Source: Rhyzopertha dominica (taxonomy: Eukaryota > Arthropoda > Insecta > Coleoptera > Bostrichidae). Taken from it: a stretch of DNA of 64,000 bases. This document shows, piece by piece, positions 43,514 to 56,000 of this stretch. The notes below the pieces were generated by a model that had not been told where the DNA came from, did not search any database, and saw nothing but the letters and a program-made list of their open reading frames with translations. The DNA lies in assembly GCA_025024175.1 (NCBI GenBank), contig QCXZ01000001.1, positions 1,178,001 to 1,242,000 on the forward strand, read 5' to 3'. Position numbers and translations under genes: made by a program. Each line of letters opens with the position of its first letter. Position 1 is the stretch's first letter.

Positions 43514-44880
43514 GTAATGCAACTCTCTTACCGTCTTTACAACCCTGCAATACTATTTACCTTTCATTTACAGGCACAGTTGGAACGCCACGCGACCCCT
43601 CATAAATCAAACCATCTCTTTGTGATTTTGCGAATTTCCAGTGCCGGCTTTAAGCCGTTTTAAAACTCGTTTTTTTGTTTGTGTAATTTTTTTTATCTAA
43701 AGCTCTAAATACAAAAAAGTAATTCCAAACATCTATTATATTTTTACAAAAAAGTTTAACAACTTTACACCGACATAACTTAAATATATTAATTATTATC
43801 ATCTACTACTTTCAAATTCTGAATCAATGCTAGCATCATTATTAACATGTATTATAAAATTTTGAAAATTTGGGGATACATAGCTATTTTCAATTTCAAT
43901 AACATGCTTAATACAGCTTTTCCAACTCCCGAACTTAATCGCGGTCATGTATTGCTTCTTCATATTCCTTTTTTAAGCAAATTAAACAATTTTGGATCTG
44001 TTTCGCTGACAGTAATAAGCCATTTTCCACCCATCCATCACTTCCTCCCGCATGAAGAACTATAATTCTTTTTCTTCTCGAAAATGATGCTTGCAGAACG
44101 CATTTATTTGTCCCATCTGTCAGACCTTTTTTATCAAGTCATGGGTGTCGTACCACGTTTTATCCAAATATACGATATTACGATTTTCTTGGCGGTACCT
44201 TCTGATTTCGTTTAGGTATATAATCCCATCTCATTCTTCGCAATAACTTATGTCATATCCTAATTCCAAAAGTTTTAATATCAGACTTGCCTTAGTTGGA
44301 ACTTTATTTTCCTCATACATTTGGTAAATCACTTTTTTAATTTCTATCCCAAGCTCTTTTGATATATTTGGAAATTTCTCCGAATTGCGTGATTTTCTTG
44401 AATTGCCTTTATTTTCAATAATATTTCTCACAGTCGTGTAGGGTACACCAACCATTTCACTTGTCACTTTTAACGGAGCACTGCACTCTTTTTTTATCAA
44501 AAAATTGTATACATTTTTTATGATTTCTTTGACATCTTGGCTAAGGTAACGACGATTCCTCTTGTTTTCTTCAATTTGCACTTCCATGTCAGCGTCAGCA
44601 ACTTCATCCTGAGCGGTACTTGGAGCAGCTTTTTCCCAAGGACGGAACATTTTTCGCTTCTCTTGTCTCGCGCACAGAAATACTAACACTGAATGCTAGT
44701 TTTGGTTTGACCGGCAGTGAACTTTAAATAATCCGACCCAGCTTAACCATCTTCCGAAAATCGGACCTAAATTTGTGGTAATCCGGTTATTTGCGGTAAC
44801 TTGTGAGGGGGCGCCTGCTGTTCGAGATGAAAGACAAATTTTCTTGCAGGGTTGTAATAACGGTAAGAGAGTTGCATTAC
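43514..44880 (-). mobile_element. IS630-like element with TIRs and TA duplication
   Basis: 1367 bp flanked by TA (43512-43513 and 44881-44882). The outer 37 bp (43514-43550 and 44844-44880), beginning GTAATGCAACTCTCTTACCG, are inverted repeats with two differences, and weaker inverted similarity continues for about 60 bp. The minus-strand transposase is incomplete, so the copy is non-autonomous. Confidence 0.85.
43799..44689 (-). pseudogene. IS630-like transposase, internally deleted
   Basis: Opens at 44689 and is read-through to 44231. It has an acidic then basic N-terminus, a helix-turn-helix (VGVPYTTVRNIIENKG) and LILKLLELGYDI. After a stop it continues as IRRYRQENRNIVYLDKTWYDTHD, where the first catalytic block YLDETW carries K for E, and RKRIIVLHAGGSDGWVENG. 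It then jumps to a C-terminal end near CIKHVIEIENSY and ASIDSEFESS. The second and third catalytic blocks are missing. Confidence 0.7.
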
Positions 44881-44889
44881 TATAACTTG

Positions 44890-45745
44890 GGTGTAAAAAA
44901 TAATACACATTAGCAGACCGTTTTGTAAAGATTTCGTGCTATCTTACCTAGTAATAGAAAAGTTGTAATAAATTATACATCACTATGTAATATCATATTT
45001 GCAAGTGTTAAAACAGCAAATGCATCGTGAAACCCAGTAGGTAAGTATAAGTCATTATAATGCACATCATAATGAGAGTAAGCTACATTACGAAGTATAA
45101 AAAACGCCACCGATAATTAACAAAATTATAAGAACAAATATTCATTGGGTCCGTGTGAATGACCCCTTTTAGAGTATCAGGAGTCGCAGGGACAATGGAA
45201 ATTCCGAATGATTCCTACTGGTGCTCCTTGAAAAGATTCCGATTGCGCCCTCGCCTTTCGACTCGTTGATTTTAATTACGCTTCAATTATGATATTCAAT
45301 TATGCGTCGTGAAATAATTAAATAAAGCCACCCCCGAGAGCGGACAGGGGCGGTCGGTATATTCGCTAACTGAATTCGCGGATACCGCTGTTAATTATCC
45401 AATTGCGAGAGAAAGTCATCTCTAACCAGACGTTAACTCGTTTTTGTTGTCACAATAAGGTCCCCGAGAAATTTACAAAATATTACGTCGGGCCAGACGC
45501 TCGTAATTGGACATCGCGATGTCGCCGTCTGCTAGCTCCTCTTGAGAGTTTAAATTATCTTCCGGCTTCAGAGTGTGTAAGATTACAGACGTTTATAAAG
45601 GCGGTAAACGTTTGTTTGCAGTTAGTTGAACTATGGAAAATGTGGCGACAAACAATTTGGCTGAGCAGGTACAACCTGAGATTAAGCAAATAGTTGGGTT
45701 GCAACTACTCCTTCAACCAAAAATATGTGCAGACTCCAGCAAGAT
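44890..45745. other. No recognised gene; GC-richer island (45160-45640)
   Basis: The open frame at 45403-45693 (96 codons) has no recognisable domain. The host sequence directly left of the LINE insertion reads GGAGTACCTTGCCATAA. Confidence 0.35.
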
Positions 45746-45762
45746 GGAGTACCTTGCCATAA

Positions 45763-46796
45763 CATAACATAATTCTTAAACATAACTTCTGGCCAAAATA
45801 CCTTGGAGTGACCCTAGATACGTCTCTAACGTACAAAAAACATCTAGAAAACGTCAGTAAAAAAATTGCAGACTAGAAACAACATTCTGCATAAGCTTGC
45901 TGGTACAAGTTGGGGTGCAAATGCAAATGTACTCCGTACTTCTGCAAGTGCCTTGCTTTATAGCACTGCTGAGTACTGCTGTCCTGTTTGGAAAAACAGT
46001 CAGCACACAGGAAAAATTGGCACTCAGTTAAATACTGCAATGCGACTAATCACTGGAACAATTAAGTCAACTCCATTACCTTGGCTTCCCATTCTTTCAA
46101 ACATTGCTCCTCCGGAGATTCGCAGACAATTTGCTACATATAAAGCTTGGCAAAAATATCAATCAGCTCCTAATGAGTTTCTGATTACCCGAAATCTGCA
46201 AGAGCTACCTACAACTCGGCTAACTTCTAGAAAACCTCTGTGGACAGAAGATTTCCTTCGTGCTCCTTATACCATTGAAGATGGATGGTGTTCTGTTTAG
46301 CAACTTAAGAAACATGATATATTCAATCAGCAGCTTATGGAGGATCCTACGGAAGAGGTAGCAGGAACTGACCTCCCAAGAAGGTCTTGGGTCACTCTGA
46401 ATCGCCTTCGCACTGGTAATGGGAAATGCAAGTTTTTTCTTAATAAATGGGATTCATCTATCAACCCTTCTTGTGAATGTGGAGATCCCCTCCAAACGAT
46501 TGGACATATGGTCAACAGATGCCCCCGTACAGCATGGCCTGGTGGTTTTGCGTCTATCCATCGTGTTGATGAAGGTGTTAAAGACTGGCTTAAGACAATA
46601 GAGATCTGCTTGGAGTTTTCTGCGGTTTTCTTCAATACTCTATCCAGAATAAATACATACTGTATGTATCTATTATGGATAAAGCGCAAATGCGCAATTA
46701 AAATTTTTTTTTCTTTCAACGCTTTTATAAAAGTCGACCGTAGTCGCATGAAATTAACAGTACTGTGGAATTTATTAATGATTTTCATAATATATA
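45763..46796 (+). mobile_element. LINE copy 2, 5'-truncated, with 13-bp target duplication
   Basis: Same family as 13,040-14,430 and better preserved. TACCTTGCCATAA flanks both ends (45750-45762 and 46797-46809). It starts downstream of the YADD box. Frames at 45866-46300 (RNNILHKLAGTSWGANANVL, LYSTAEYCCPVW, TRLTSRKPLWTEDF) and 46337-46620 (RRSWVTLNRLRTGNGKCKFF, SCECGDP...H...CP) give the reverse transcriptase C-terminus and the terminal Cys-His motif. One stop (46298-46300) and a shift separate them. The tail is a TA run, not poly(A). Confidence 0.85.
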
Positions 46797-46809
46797 TACC
46801 TTGCCATAA

Positions 46810-49800
46810 AGCAGAAAATTAGGAGACTATTTAGAACTTACGAAAACGCAATGCTAAGTATCGGTCCCCAAACTCCCAAAATATTGTTGTTATGAAAAAG
46901 CTGCCGATAAAACAAATCCTCGACTTTAGAGCGTCAACCAGACAACGTCGCGACCCGTGGTAGCAAGTGGTCAGTTTCTACAAACGCGATAAGGTTCAAA
47001 ATCTTCCAGAAGTTCTAAAACTAGAGGATCAGGATACTTAAAGAAGAAAGAGGAGGCTAAGACGAAGAATCCAACGGCGATAGGTCGTAGATGTGTTACG
47101 TTATTGCTTACAGGCTAGAAGACTAACCAAAAAAATATTGAGGGGGACAAAATTAATGAGTTCAACCATAGAAAATGAATTATCGAATATGCCAATATAG
47201 CCGCTAGCAGTTGTGAAACGGGAACACTGGATATTTCGTATCTTCAAGCAGAAATACTTCCCACACATTCCTAATCCGTATTAGTTATCTAGTTCTTTAT
47301 CGACTTGCGAAACTCCGATGCAGCTGCAGGCGCAGAAAATCGAGCAAGCCGAGGATGACGCTTTGTGATTCTAATTTACGGCTTCCATTTTCCATCATCT
47401 CAAGTCTCTGCGGAATCTACTTAAGAAATTCCTCTCTTTGCATCCCGGCAATTTTATTAAGCGGAACCAAGAGACCGAACGTCGAAGCAGCAGGCGACTC
47501 CGAGCAAAACGATTTCTGATCCATCCTAATGCGCTCTTCCATGGCCAACGAAAGCGGTAAATTAGTGGAACAAAGTGCATCAAATGGAGGTGTGCGGTGT
47601 TCATTCGCCTCGTTATGTGTTCGCTCCACTTTTCCTTTATTTGTGTTTTGAAGCGGAGCAATACGTTATCTGGGGTTGGTCAGCGGCCCAACCCACAGAA
47701 ACTTGTGGTCATAATCGATCGGTTTGCTGAAACACAACCCACCTTTAAAAATACCGCTGGAAGTTTGTTCAATCGCCTAAGCTCAATAGTTCACAAAGAT
47801 GTCGCCAGTGAGTGACACAATACTGTCGGTAGGTGTCAGTAAAAGTAACGATATATTAACTAATTAGGTAGAAGCATAAAGGAAATTAAATACGTGCTAT
47901 TAAACTAGTAAAAATGTACCGAAAAACTGTCCCACAGACTTATAGACAGACGTCTACTACATATTTTATTACATGATTTGTGTGTGATTGTTGATATTTT
48001 TAAATAGGACGAAAGAAGACATNCGACATTAAAAGAATAATAGCAGACAGATTTTTGTAACGGAACATATCCGGGACATAAGTGTACACCAGAATATGCC
48101 TACAAGAATCGTTCGTAAACTAAACCTACTGTGAATTTTAAATCTCTTTTTCTATGCCAAACCCGTAGATTTGAAGCAGCATTACTGGCATGTTAAAAAT
48201 GGTAATATATTTCACGAGATTATACGAGTAGAGTTTGAAATTTGTTGAAGCCTAGACAATATAACAAATTCTTAAAGTTCCGATAACAATAAACCAACTG
48301 CCATTTATTTTACTTCTAAATAGGTATAGAGAAGTGCGGAACTGCAATATGAAATACTAAATTGACTGTAAGGTCTTTGTTAAGCTCTACGTATAGTGTT
48401 CACGGCGCAATTTATTTGGTTATGTATCAGTTATGCTTCTATAGCTCACAGCAATCACCGGCTTATCTTAGGATTCTCATAGAATGATAAATCTAAAAAA
48501 TGAGGACATACAAATAATAAATAAATAATTTTATTTGAAGAATGCAATTAAAGGAGCGACTTTCCTATATTACACGAGTCANATAAAACTAGCGTTTTTC
48601 TAATACGCTTTTTTATTTTTGAATGAAAACATTTATCTGAAATCAGATACTGTCAGGTCTATCGTTGCTATGAAAGCTAACATTAAAATAATTCTCAGAT
48701 TGCAGTGATGTTTAAAATATATATTGGTGTGTCAAGTTTTATAATTACTAATAGGTACTGCAGCTGTAGCTGACTCTGGAAAATTGAAACGCTCACCCGA
48801 CGAAACATTTGTTTAAAAAATATATCGTGCCTTATTTTCAACCACAGTTGAGCAATGCGCAATGGTGGAATTAATACCATATACGCTGTATATGAAAGTT
48901 TTCTCTCAACTGCAGTTCGAAGCAAGGAAATATACCACGAACTCCATTACGAGAACCCAATTTTCATCCACTTTTTAAATACCATACATGATACTACGAG
49001 ATCATGTAGGATGGCAAAGCTTCCATGATTAGGTCATATTTCGTTATTTTGTTTACTCAGCCATCGAGAAAGCGGAACAAAGCCCAAAAAATACCTTTTC
49101 TAGGCTCTACGTCACGTCCCCTGCCTCCCTGCCACACGTTTAACAAACACTTGCCCCAGCAAACTAAATAAGGTTCGGATTTCCCGTTTATCGATCGGAA
49201 TAGGGCTAATTTGACTGGGATCCTTGGGTGTTACGTTAGGACGGATTACAGCGCGATTGTAAATGCTCGATATCATCCTGAGCGTGGAAATCTTCTCGCC
49301 CCAGGTAGCTGCACTTTGCCGCCTCCATTAGGGTTAATTAATCACCCACGTTGCCTTGTTATTCTTTGCCGGGCTGTTTCGGTCGAACGGCAGAAACAAA
49401 ACGGCAGAGTCGCGCTGAAATTTCTAGGCGCAAGCTGTTGCTTTCATAGTTTGCATCAGCTGTACAGCTTTCTTGCGACTCGGGTAACTAGATTAGCTGC
49501 TGGGAGCAAAGGTTGGCTTAATTAAGAGAGGTGTATAGTTTAATTAGCTGTATTTTCTTTTTTATATCTATATATGCGGCACTGAAGATTGCTGCCGCAC
49601 TGACTTAAATGTAACTAAAAAAAGGTATATATAGGTGGTAGTATATTCATTTTTATACAACAATCCATGAACTGAATTTAAAAAAAGCAATTTTAAGGGG
49701 CATTCCATTTCTGGCATATCTTGTATAAGAACAAAATTCTGAAATGCTCTCAACTACATAAATAAAAGATACAAAATATCAAAATTTCATCTGGGCTAAA

Positions 49801-52800
49801 AAAGACAGGGGGTGACATAAAGGATACTCTACAAGCAATTGTATACCTACAACTTCCCCTTTACTAACCATATTTTAATCTCCCTAGGGATGACCATAAA
49901 AAGTTAGTATTAAATTTTCATTTTCTTCTTAGTTTTGGAAGTAAATAATATTCTGGCAGTACTAAATCAAAAGAATGGGATGATTAATAATCAAACAGGG
50001 TAATACCAATTTTATATACATATTTTGTCAATGCAATCTTAAATATGGTCTTTTTTATTCATTACAGCAAAAACGCCCCTTGCGTTGAAACTTTTTGGGT
50101 TCTGAGGCAGGATATTTCCACTATTTGAATTGTTCTTCCATTTCTGCCATACTCTTACAAGTTCTACTAATGAAGAAATGAAGGGTTTATTGGCATTAGA
50201 TTAGAATATACGTTATAGTTCTCAAACTACTGAACAGCGTCGAATTCGCTCTACTCAAGCTGCTGGAGAAATTAGACATAATTTCGGAAAAAAATTTGGG
50301 GAAACAATGTTAGCAGCACAAATAAACTGAATATATTTCCATTATTAAACACAATATTTGTACTTTAAGGTAAAGTATTTGGATGCCATTATAATTGTAA
50401 AGAATATAGGATTTCGTGTTTTGATAAAACTTTGATAAAAACATTAAATAGGAGGCAAAAATTAATCATTCTTAACTTCTAGATTTAGCCATAAGTATTA
50501 GAAGTCCATGTACCGGGTATAAACCATTATAAATTAGTTAAAATATATCTGTATATCGTCTCATTTTGCGAACAACCTCAGGCACAGTCTACCTGTGCAC
50601 ATGCACATGCAACTATGGTAAAACATGTTCGTTATCATCGCTATCGGTGTTGCTGCTGTCAGAGGTTGAAATATTTCCACTCCCTTATTTTTTGCCACCC
50701 ACGGCGTTGTGTGCGATAGTTGTACACCTTGTCCATATAACCGTGCGGGGAAATAACGTCCGAGCTAATTAAATTGAATTGCTCTACTAGTCGGAGAAGT
50801 ATGCACTTAACTCCCTCAAGTAAGGCGGATCAGTGGCTGTAACAGAAATTTACAAGCCAAGCTCCAACTTTACCTCGCTATTTACACTTTACAACTCCAA
50901 ATGCATGACCAGCGACCATTACATTAATTACAATTCTCGTCAGCGAACCTGGCAGGAGATTCTTGACAATTAATGGAACTGTTTTAGGCGACGCGTTTAC
51001 AAAGAATGCGGGTTAGCTTCATAATATTCGAGTTGGAAGTATTCTGAACATTACAACTTCTCATTCTGTTATATTAATAACATGGAATTGAGGTAATGCC
51101 TTCTGTATCTAAAGTTATTAGGTAAACCATTAGGTAGGTATGTTCGCGTTGAATGTGGAATGACCAGAATTTCATTATGAATATAGAAAATGTGTAATTA
51201 CATATCTACGTGCGTGAGTGCGTGACCTGGAATTTGGACATTTTTTAAATTAACTCCAATACTAATTTTCAGAAAGATGGAGTTTCATTAATTTACGAAT
51301 ATGGTTTCCGCAAGAAAACCCAGAACTAGAGTTGCGGGTTATTCTGATGGGTTTATTATGGGTTTAGTATCTAATGTAACATACTGAAAACAAATTGTGA
51401 ATTTGAAGATTACAATCACAGCAATTTAGTAATAAAATTTGATGATTCTGTTTTATAACGCGACGTCCGTCTAGATGAATTAATTATAGTTTGCACAACC
51501 TCAAAATGTTAAAAAAGGTATTCCGATTAAAAAAAACAGTAGACATTTAAGACAGCTGACTAACAGCTGCTTTTTTTTAAAGAATAATCACAGAACTGGT
51601 TTAGAGATATTTCAAAACTGAAGGTGGTAAATGGAGTATTTTCAATCGGTTTTGAACTAATCAAAAATGAGTAATGGTAAAGTCATTTCATTATTCAGTC
51701 GATTAATGCTTAATGCATTTTTGTCCAATCATCGTCCTATGTTCTTTTTCAAATGAAAATAAGCATTAACTCGCAAACTAAACCGAAAACCAGTAAAACT
51801 GTTATTTTTCTGTCTGCGCTAAATCGACAAAATATCGGTTTATTCAGGTTCAGCAAACATTCAAACAAGTGTGATAACTTGTCTTTCACTTCTGTTGCCG
51901 TTGTTTCTTCTTTCAATGAAGACAAAATTGTTTATTAGAATGAATCCATTAATAAATAATGTGTTTTTTTTTCGAAGTCCTGGTCAATTGCACTAATTTA
52001 GTCAGCATTTAGCAGTTCTGCATAGAATTATTAATAGAGAAACCCTTATTCTAATTTTTATGCTATACTAAACTATAAAAAATAAATGCACGAAAACTAC
52101 TTAATTTTTTTAATAAACCCGAAATTTTTCGCACTAGGTTTCAAATTCAGTATGACGAGTAATTGTTGGTTCGACTACTCCATAAATCGATTTTTACAGA
52201 AATTAATAAATTACAAAGCCAAAGCAGAAACTTAAATCTAAATTCAAGTAACCGATAGGCCAAAAATGGGAATTAGGGTAGGAGAGAGTACAATTAGATC
52301 AATAAAATAATTTCATTTTTAACTGAAAATTCGATAATTGTTAAGCATAATGCAAAATAATAAAAAACCTACAACAGGAACAAAAAAGGAATGATAACGT
52401 CTTGTAATATTGAAATTTCATCAAAAGTAAGAAAAAACAATTGCCGGATGTTATTAGAGGTTAATCTTCCAATAGCCTATAAAGAATTAATAAAATCTCA
52501 AAACAAGATGGGCACACGGTATTGTTGCCGTGTGTTCCAGCCGATTCAATAGTATGAAGCAACCTGAAAAAAAGCATCCCAAAAAATCATAAACGTCTGA
52601 AAGTACTATTGTAGAGCACAAGTTGTGAGAAAAACTATATAGAGCCCTTTAAAGAAGTGGAAGACTATGTTTTCGCTAATATTCCCAAATCTGCTATCAG
52701 TGAAGACAATGACGGAGAAACTAACAGTGATAACGGTGCAAAAAATTAATAAATTATTATGAAATAAAACTGTACTTTTATTTTACTCAATAATAACTGT

Positions 52801-52870
52801 GAAACCTCAAATCTACACAGAGACTGTTTTGTTTTCAATTATTTATAAGCTGACAAATATTTGTAAAACG
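46810..52870. other. Six-kb stretch without recognised genes
   Basis: Mostly AT-rich. GC-richer TE-free pieces at about 47280-47800, 49060-49510 and 50560-50780. N calls at 48023 and 48582. A small hairpin, CACACGG/CCGTGTG, lies at about 52512-52531. At 52645-52750 an open stretch ends FANIPKSAISEDNDGETNSD with a stop and a nearby AATAAA; it looks like the acidic tail of a TE protein but I cannot name it. Confidence 0.4.
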
Positions 52871-52872
52871 AA

Positions 52873-53016
52873 TTACCACAAGTGCTTTGAATTTTGAAAA
52901 TCACGATACCATTCTTCAATGATGCTGTTTATCTCGTTGTGATCTTTTAAAGTTTTGTTGTACGCATTCTACATTTCAATAGGAAACTGAGGAGGTTGTT
53001 TTTGTCTTCTTAACGC
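52873..53016 (-). pseudogene. MULE transposase C-terminal fragment
   Basis: The minus strand encodes ALRRQKQPPQFPIEM, stop, NAYNKTLKDHNEINSIIEEW followed by YRDFQN. This fits the insect MULE transposase end (FP..MW....L....RTNN..EGWHR.F), with several residues changed. About 48 codons; nothing else of the element is recognisable. Confidence 0.5.
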
Positions 53017-53039
53017 AGTTCACGCCTAGTATTTTACTT

Positions 53040-56000
53040 GTGCCGATTAATTTAGCTTTTAAATGTGAATTCTGCATGTCTTAGAATATCAAAGTGAAGA
53101 GCAAAAAGTAAATATATGTAGATATTCTAATATCCATCGTGTCTAGAAACTTTCCTACATGTAAAAGAAATCCTAAACCGGTATAACATTTCATTTCCCA
53201 ACATCGGCTTGTTTTTATCCTTTTCTAGTTAATTTTTGTCAGTATATGTCTCGTTGATTTTACATATTTTATAATGTTTTTGTTTTTGCTATTTTTTGAA
53301 ATAACATTTAAATTATTTATTCTCTTATGTGATTAAAAGATAACCCAACCTTATCAAAAAGTGGGCAAGAAACCACCATGTTTTTCTGCAACAATAGAAT
53401 TGAAATTTGAAGAAAAAAACACGTGAAAGTTTTACTCAAGGGCGAAAGGGTGGGCGCGATTATTTACAACCAAGCAGGGTTCGTTCTAAGTAAGCGAGTA
53501 ATTATTGGATAGTCGGAACTTGACAAGTGCAATATAAGCTTATTGGAGAAGTACAATTGACGCATGCGACCTTTATGAATTACTTCTTGGTAATGTAACA
53601 GAACATATCGAAAGTATTAATTATAATGAAAACAAGGATATCATATCAAGTCATTCCCTCTCGACCAAACGCTCTGCAAGCGGCACGGCTTTCCAAAATC
53701 CAGATAATTATCACTATTCGCCTTCAGGGTTATAGGATTCTGCCTCCCCTCGCAGATGCTTGCCAGACGAACAGAGCGATCCATATATGAGGAAATAATA
53801 TATACATCAGAGGCCTTCAAAGAAGAGCTAAAACAAACAGACAACGCTAAACCGAATACTGCACGCGGAACAGGCTGCAATCGAAGACGGGGATGACTGC
53901 GAACGCAGTTATTAGATTTCCAAGCAAACAGTTCATGAAACAGCTGCGAGAGGCGACGTTCCTAATGGAGCGCTGTCGCTGGGGCGTCCCGGCGCCTCAC
54001 CTATCGATTGATATCCGCCACATTACGTTTCGAACGTTCGTTTCTCACCGTTATCATCAACGAAAGCTGCTCATTAACTGTTTTATTACGACCGTACGTA
54101 TCGGTCTCGGCTGCAAAGTTAACGTCCGGCAACGGAGTAATTACTTTCGCCATTGTTTCGTTTTCAGGGTTTAAACTGCCAACAAAAAGCGTCCAAGTTT
54201 TTCCCGACAAGAATAGAGTCGGTCCGGCGTGCAGAAGGCGACGAGGGTAGCAAAAGTTCAGATATTGCTAGTTAAGGCAAAGTTGTACTTACAAAGCTCC
54301 ATTAATTATATGGTCGAAGCCTAGTATTAGGAGTTACGTCGTGCAACACAAAACATAAGGAGTTGTGATGACTTTGAAATAGTGTGTACACCAACAATAT
54401 TGCCAAAAAAAGCTAAAGAATCAAGTCAAGCTCGTTATTGTAAGAGACCGAGTCAAATTCTACAAAAAAATCCAGTTGTATTTGTCTATATTAAGTGATC
54501 TAGTAACAATAGATTATCAAGGAACTCCTAAAGAGCTCGTATCGGTGAAAGCGCCATATTGTAAGAAGACACAAGTTACGTAAACCGTAAGCCCAAATTT
54601 GTTTTGTGAACTCATAATGGCTACGTCTTTAGCTGATTATCCCTGATTATCATGTGGTGTAGACGCCGATAAGTATAAGACTAAAGTAGCATTATGTGGT
54701 GGAGTTGAGTTTAGATGAGTTTCAAAGAACACAGATTTATTTTAACTAACTTATTAGCTGTTACCACGCGCCAAGATATCTCTGGAGTTCAGGTCTACTT
54801 TTCGGGTAGGCAAGATGACCATATCTAGTATAAACACCAAATAACAAAAACTTACAGTCCATAAAACCTAAAAGCTAAAACATTTACAACTACACGCTGG
54901 AGATGAAATTTTGTATGCGTTCTTGAGGAATGTGTCCCACTTCTTTAGCTTCCCGGATTCCTGACTGGAATAGCAATTCTTAGTCGATTCTACAAAGGCT
55001 TTGTTGGTTTTAGATCTGAACAGTATAGAGGCAATTGTAAACTATGGATTCCCCATCACTATATCATGACTATTTAGTACAAGAGTGATATCTACAGTAG
55101 AAATATATTTATCCAATTCTCCTGCATACATGGTTACGTTCATCTGGCTTCCACAATATATCATTGGAATCGCTAAACCCTAGCATACTGAAAGAGTGCT
55201 TCAACCTTAACCGAACTGATCTGCATCTAACTTTAACTGGTCTCGCACTTAAAGAGTTACTTTTTTAATGTTAAAGATCATGAACGTTTATCCAATGAAA
55301 TAGTGTTAGGGAAATATGGCCAATGAAGTGTATTATCACTAATGACAGTAACTAACTCTAGATGCTAAAAAAAGTGTGGTGGCAATATTCTCCATTTTAT
55401 ACGGAAATACCAACATTTTTTTCAGCCGATTAATTTTGAATATAGTATTCATGTAGACGTTAATATGGACACCTACGTCATATGCCTAGCCTCGTAGCGA
55501 GGGGTTGTTTTCTAGCCTCTACTTGGCACGCAAACTATATAACAGAATAGTGTAAAATCTATTTCAATTATTTCCGTTCCGTTAGCGCCAGGACGTTTTT
55601 ACAACCAATATAAGTACGCACCTAAGACAAAATTAAAATTTGGTGAAAGACCCATTAATGCCAAATACTACAAAAGTACCTGAAACTACTGCAAGGCTAT
55701 GTACTATGCCAGGGAAACATTAAATGTTTTGCATGTAAATGCCAAATGCTTTGAAGTTATTTTTCTAAGCCTCTTATACGTATCAAAGATAAAACAGGGT
55801 ACCGGGAACATGGGCACCGCATAATAATTCAAACCCATCCCATGCAACAAGTCGGCAAGTTCAGAATCCTCGTTTGCCCTCGATGGTCGTTCCTTTCCAT
55901 TATAAAGAGGAACGACGCTCACACTGGGGCTTGGCACGCACAGATATCGCACAAAAGCACGAGAACACCGTCGCTATACAAATGGAAGGGAAAAAAATGA

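Noticed and set aside
52985..53020. CTGAGGA as a hammerhead core
   Set aside because: No GAAA downstream; this is the reverse side of the MULE fragment.
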